A stretch of DNA of 64,000 bases from Myotis daubentonii (taxonomy: Eukaryota; Chordata; Mammalia; Chiroptera; Vespertilionidae): positions 89,696,433 to 89,760,432 of the forward strand of contig NC_081842.1 of the NCBI RefSeq assembly GCF_963259705.1, in the 5' to 3' direction. Within the stretch, counting starts at the first letter, position 1. Every line of letters starts with the position of its first letter. Made by a program: the position numbers and the translations under genes. The notes below the pieces were generated by a model. That model saw nothing but the letters and a program-made list of their open reading frames with translations, had not been told where the DNA came from and ran no database searches. This document shows, in pieces, positions 61,766 to 64,000 of this stretch.

Positions 61766-61796
<31 letters not shown>

Positions 61797-61800
61797 CACC
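61765..61800. repeat. (CA)n microsatellite
   Basis: CA run with two TA interruptions. Confidence 0.92.
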
Positions 61801-62100
61801 AAATCAGAAATGTATTTTTCACAGTTCTAGAAGCTCGAAGTCCATGATAAAGGTGATGATAGATTCCGTATCAGGTGAGGGCCCAGTTCCTAGTTCATAG
61901 ACTGTGTTTACATAGTGAAAGGGCAAGGTTGCTCTCTGAGATCTTTATCATAAGGGCACTAATCTCATTCATTAGGACTCCACTCTCATGAACTAGTCAC
62001 CTCCCAAAAGTCACACCTCCAAATGCTATCACCCTGGGGACTAGGTTTCAGCATAAACTTGGGGGGAACACAAACATTATGTCCATAGCAGGATCTCATT

Positions 62101-63305
62101 TTAGGCAGGAAGAGAAAGAAAATGAGCAAAGAAAGCATTTCTTAAGATCAAATTAAAAGTAAAACATTAATTCATTGCTCCTTACTTATAAATTACTCTC
62201 CAACTAATGAAGTCGAGATTAAGATGTCTGTCTGGAATGTGGGATATATACATCAACAGGGAACTGATGACACCAGACCTGTGCTCTACTTGCCCAATGT
62301 CTGATTTCAGCAGTGAGTGGCATGAGATTAGGGACAGAAAATAGTAAGTCTGTGATTACAGACAAATTGAATGAGGAAAGACTGATTTGAAAATAGTACT
62401 ATTAAATATAAAGTAATAGATTATGCAAATGAAGCTATACCAAATTTTACTTCAGGGGCAGTAACTGGTATAGCCTTACTAATGAACATAGCTCATACTG
62501 AGAGCAGAGTAATTATGTTTGTAAAGGGATGTTGAATACAGATGCTGGAATGAACTATTTTTAGCAATTCTCTCTTAGCAGATTTATTTATTATTTTAAG
62601 CAAAGTCTGAACAACTTGTTAAATGGTGGGCATAATGACACCTATCTTTGAAAAAAGTTTATTTTTAAAATGCAAAGCAGAGATTTTAATCCACTTTATC
62701 ACTTTCCTATATCTGTGTCAGATATTATCTGGCTTCTCACTGGTCTCTCAGAGATCTTATCTTCAGGGAACAGTAAGGGAGGAGGATGTGCAAGAAAATA
62801 AAGGGAAAGGACACCCTTTCTTTATATGTTTCATGCTCCCAGGACTAAATTCGCTTCCCTGTGGAAAGTCTGCTTTCATGAAGGGGATTAGAGTGAACCT
62901 TTCCTCTCCCAAAGCTGCATGGGCTGCATTTTCTGCTTTCAGGGTCTTAGCACTATTGGTCTCTGTTGTGTTCTGGTCACTGTTTATATTTGTCCCAATC
63001 TTCACCAAAATCAGCAGTTTTTCAAGTGATTTTCCACTTTATTCTCAGAAATCCCCATCTACCCATTAAGAAAAAGATATCCTATTAAGAGAATTTTTAA
63101 ACACAGTCTCCCTTTTCTATTACCCCTGGACTTGTAGCTGAAAAACTCACAGTACAGAATGTCCTTCAGGCTTGTCTCATATTCCACCCCCCCCAACTTC
63201 CTCCTGACTCCTTGTCCCCATCCTGCCCTTGTGTGAACAAGATTATCTAACATTTTTCGACAGATGGATCCTAAAAAGCTTTGTAAGTTCATATTTTATT
63301 TGCCA
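62101..63305. other. Unique DNA, no gene supported
   Basis: Holds an ATG-started frame of 148 codons at 62623-63069 (+), the longest ORF outside repeats. It has hydrophobic stretches but no domain, splice site or family I recognise, and a short Pro/Ser end. Best treated as chance. Confidence 0.35.
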
Positions 63306-64000
63306 TCTATACTAATAAAAGGGTAATATGCAAATTGGTCAGGATGCCCTCACAGTAACAACTGAACAGCAGGCTGCATGGGTGACAAGGCTGGCAGGGG
63401 GGTTAGTGAGGGATGACCAAACGATTGAGCAGCAGGCTGCATGGGGTGACCAGGTTGGCAAGGGGGTTATTGAGGGACAACCAAACGACTGAACAGCAGG
63501 CTGTGTGTGGCGGCCAGGCTGGCAAGGGGGGGCAGTAAAGGGTGACCAGGCCAGCAGTGGGGGCAATTAGGGGTGACCAGGCTGGCAGGGGAGGCCATGA
63601 GGGGTGACTAGGCCAGTGGGGGGGAAGTTGAGGGTGACCAGGCTGGCAGGGGGGCACAGTTGGGGTTGACCAGGCTGGCAGAGGGAGGCATTTGGGGGTG
63701 GCCAAGCCAGCAGAGGGGGCATTTAGGGGCGACCAGGCCAGCAGGGGGGCAGTAAGGGGTGACCAGGCTGGCTGGTGGGGCAGTTAGGAGTGACCAGGCC
63801 AGCAGAGAGGGGGCAGTTGGGGGCAACCAAGCCAGCACACAGAGGCAGTGAGGGGTGATCAGGCCAGCAGGGGGGTTAGTGAGGGCCGACCAAATGACTG
63901 AACAAGCAGGCTGCATGGGGCAGCCAGGTCAGCAGGGGCGTTAGTGAGGGATGACCAAATGACTGAACATCATGGGTGACCAGGTGGGCAGGGGGCAGTT
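63306..64000 (+). mobile_element. HeliBat type B, cut by the window end
   Basis: TCTATACTAATAAAAGGGTAATATGCAAATTGG start, then ~30-bp tandem repeats 'gtgaccaggctggcaggggggcagttagg' and a longer unit with 'gggatgaccaaacgactgaacagcaggctgcatgg', to the end of the window. The 3' end is not visible. Confidence 0.92.

Larger units (their letters stand above)
61395..62100 (+). repeat. Ancient interspersed repeat (copy 3 of 3), interrupted by a Ves SINE
   Basis: 'gtttccataacaaaatatcatagtctgggtga' then, after the SINE, 'cacagttctagaagctcgaagtcc..gggcactaatctcattcattagg..cacctccaaatgctatcacc..ggggactaggtttcagcata'. Same family as 33.3 and 41.8 kb. Contains a (CA)n run. Confidence 0.7.

Noticed and set aside
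62623..63069. 148-codon ATG-started ORF
   Set aside because: No recognisable domain, promoter, splice site or poly(A) signal tied to it; it overlaps an antisense ORF and is of a length expected by chance in 64 kb.

Overview
The window is intergenic-type DNA from a vespertilionid (vesper) bat, probably a Myotis/Eptesicus/Pipistrellus-grade species. This rests on recognition by eye, not a database search. Three signatures point there: tRNA-derived Ves SINEs (at least 12 copies, most with clear target-site duplications, TSDs); more than 20 non-autonomous rolling-circle transposons of the HeliBat type (5' TC with a CTATAnAATAAAAG start, 3' palindromic GTGCACAAA..TTTGTGCAC hairpin followed by CTAG); and a short non-autonomous hAT element with an 8-bp TSD. 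The background holds older mammalian repeats (L1M, L2/MIR, MER5-like hAT) and a bat-type L1 3' UTR. I see no intact protein-coding gene, tRNA gene, rRNA, CRISPR array or autonomous transposase.

Layout. 1-2.7 kb: HeliBat cluster on the minus strand. 2.7-7 kb: unique DNA, one Ves, two damaged Helitrons and a long (TA)n tract. 7-12.1 kb: dense Helitrons, including a 1.3-kb element (10040-11334) that carries an exon-like coding fragment. 12.1-14.1 kb: unique DNA with a MER5-like copy. 14.1-17.6 kb: Ves, a Helitron with eight ~60-bp repeats, a composite Helitron and an unclassified GC-rich block. 17.6-29 kb: mostly unique AT-rich DNA with scattered Helitrons and SINEs. 29-31 kb: Ves, an unexplained short ORF, and two Helitrons abutting head to tail. 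31-36 kb: old L1 and MER repeats and one Helitron. 36.3-38.9 kb: a full-length RPLP0 processed pseudogene (minus strand) with a huge pyrimidine tract as its decayed tail, next to a GC/CpG-rich 1.25-kb block that ends in a Helitron 5' terminus. 39-44.9 kb: unique DNA and old repeats. 44.9-47.2 kb: three tandem Helitron units with a ~1.1-kb internal satellite. 47-63 kb: SINEs, MIR, two small Helitrons, a Helitron split by a Ves, old and young L1 3' ends, the hAT element and microsatellites. 63.3 kb to the end: a Helitron full of ~30-bp repeats, cut by the window edge.

No genes act together here; the interest is in the mobile DNA. Four points stand out. A two-part composite Helitron occurs at five loci with the same junction, and the internal 3' end has lost its hairpin. 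Helitrons carry apparent host-derived segments. One HeliBat type carries close or exact matches to the CTCF core motif, sometimes as inverted pairs. Another type carries an inverted CCAAT box, an octamer and a YY1-like motif at its 5' end.
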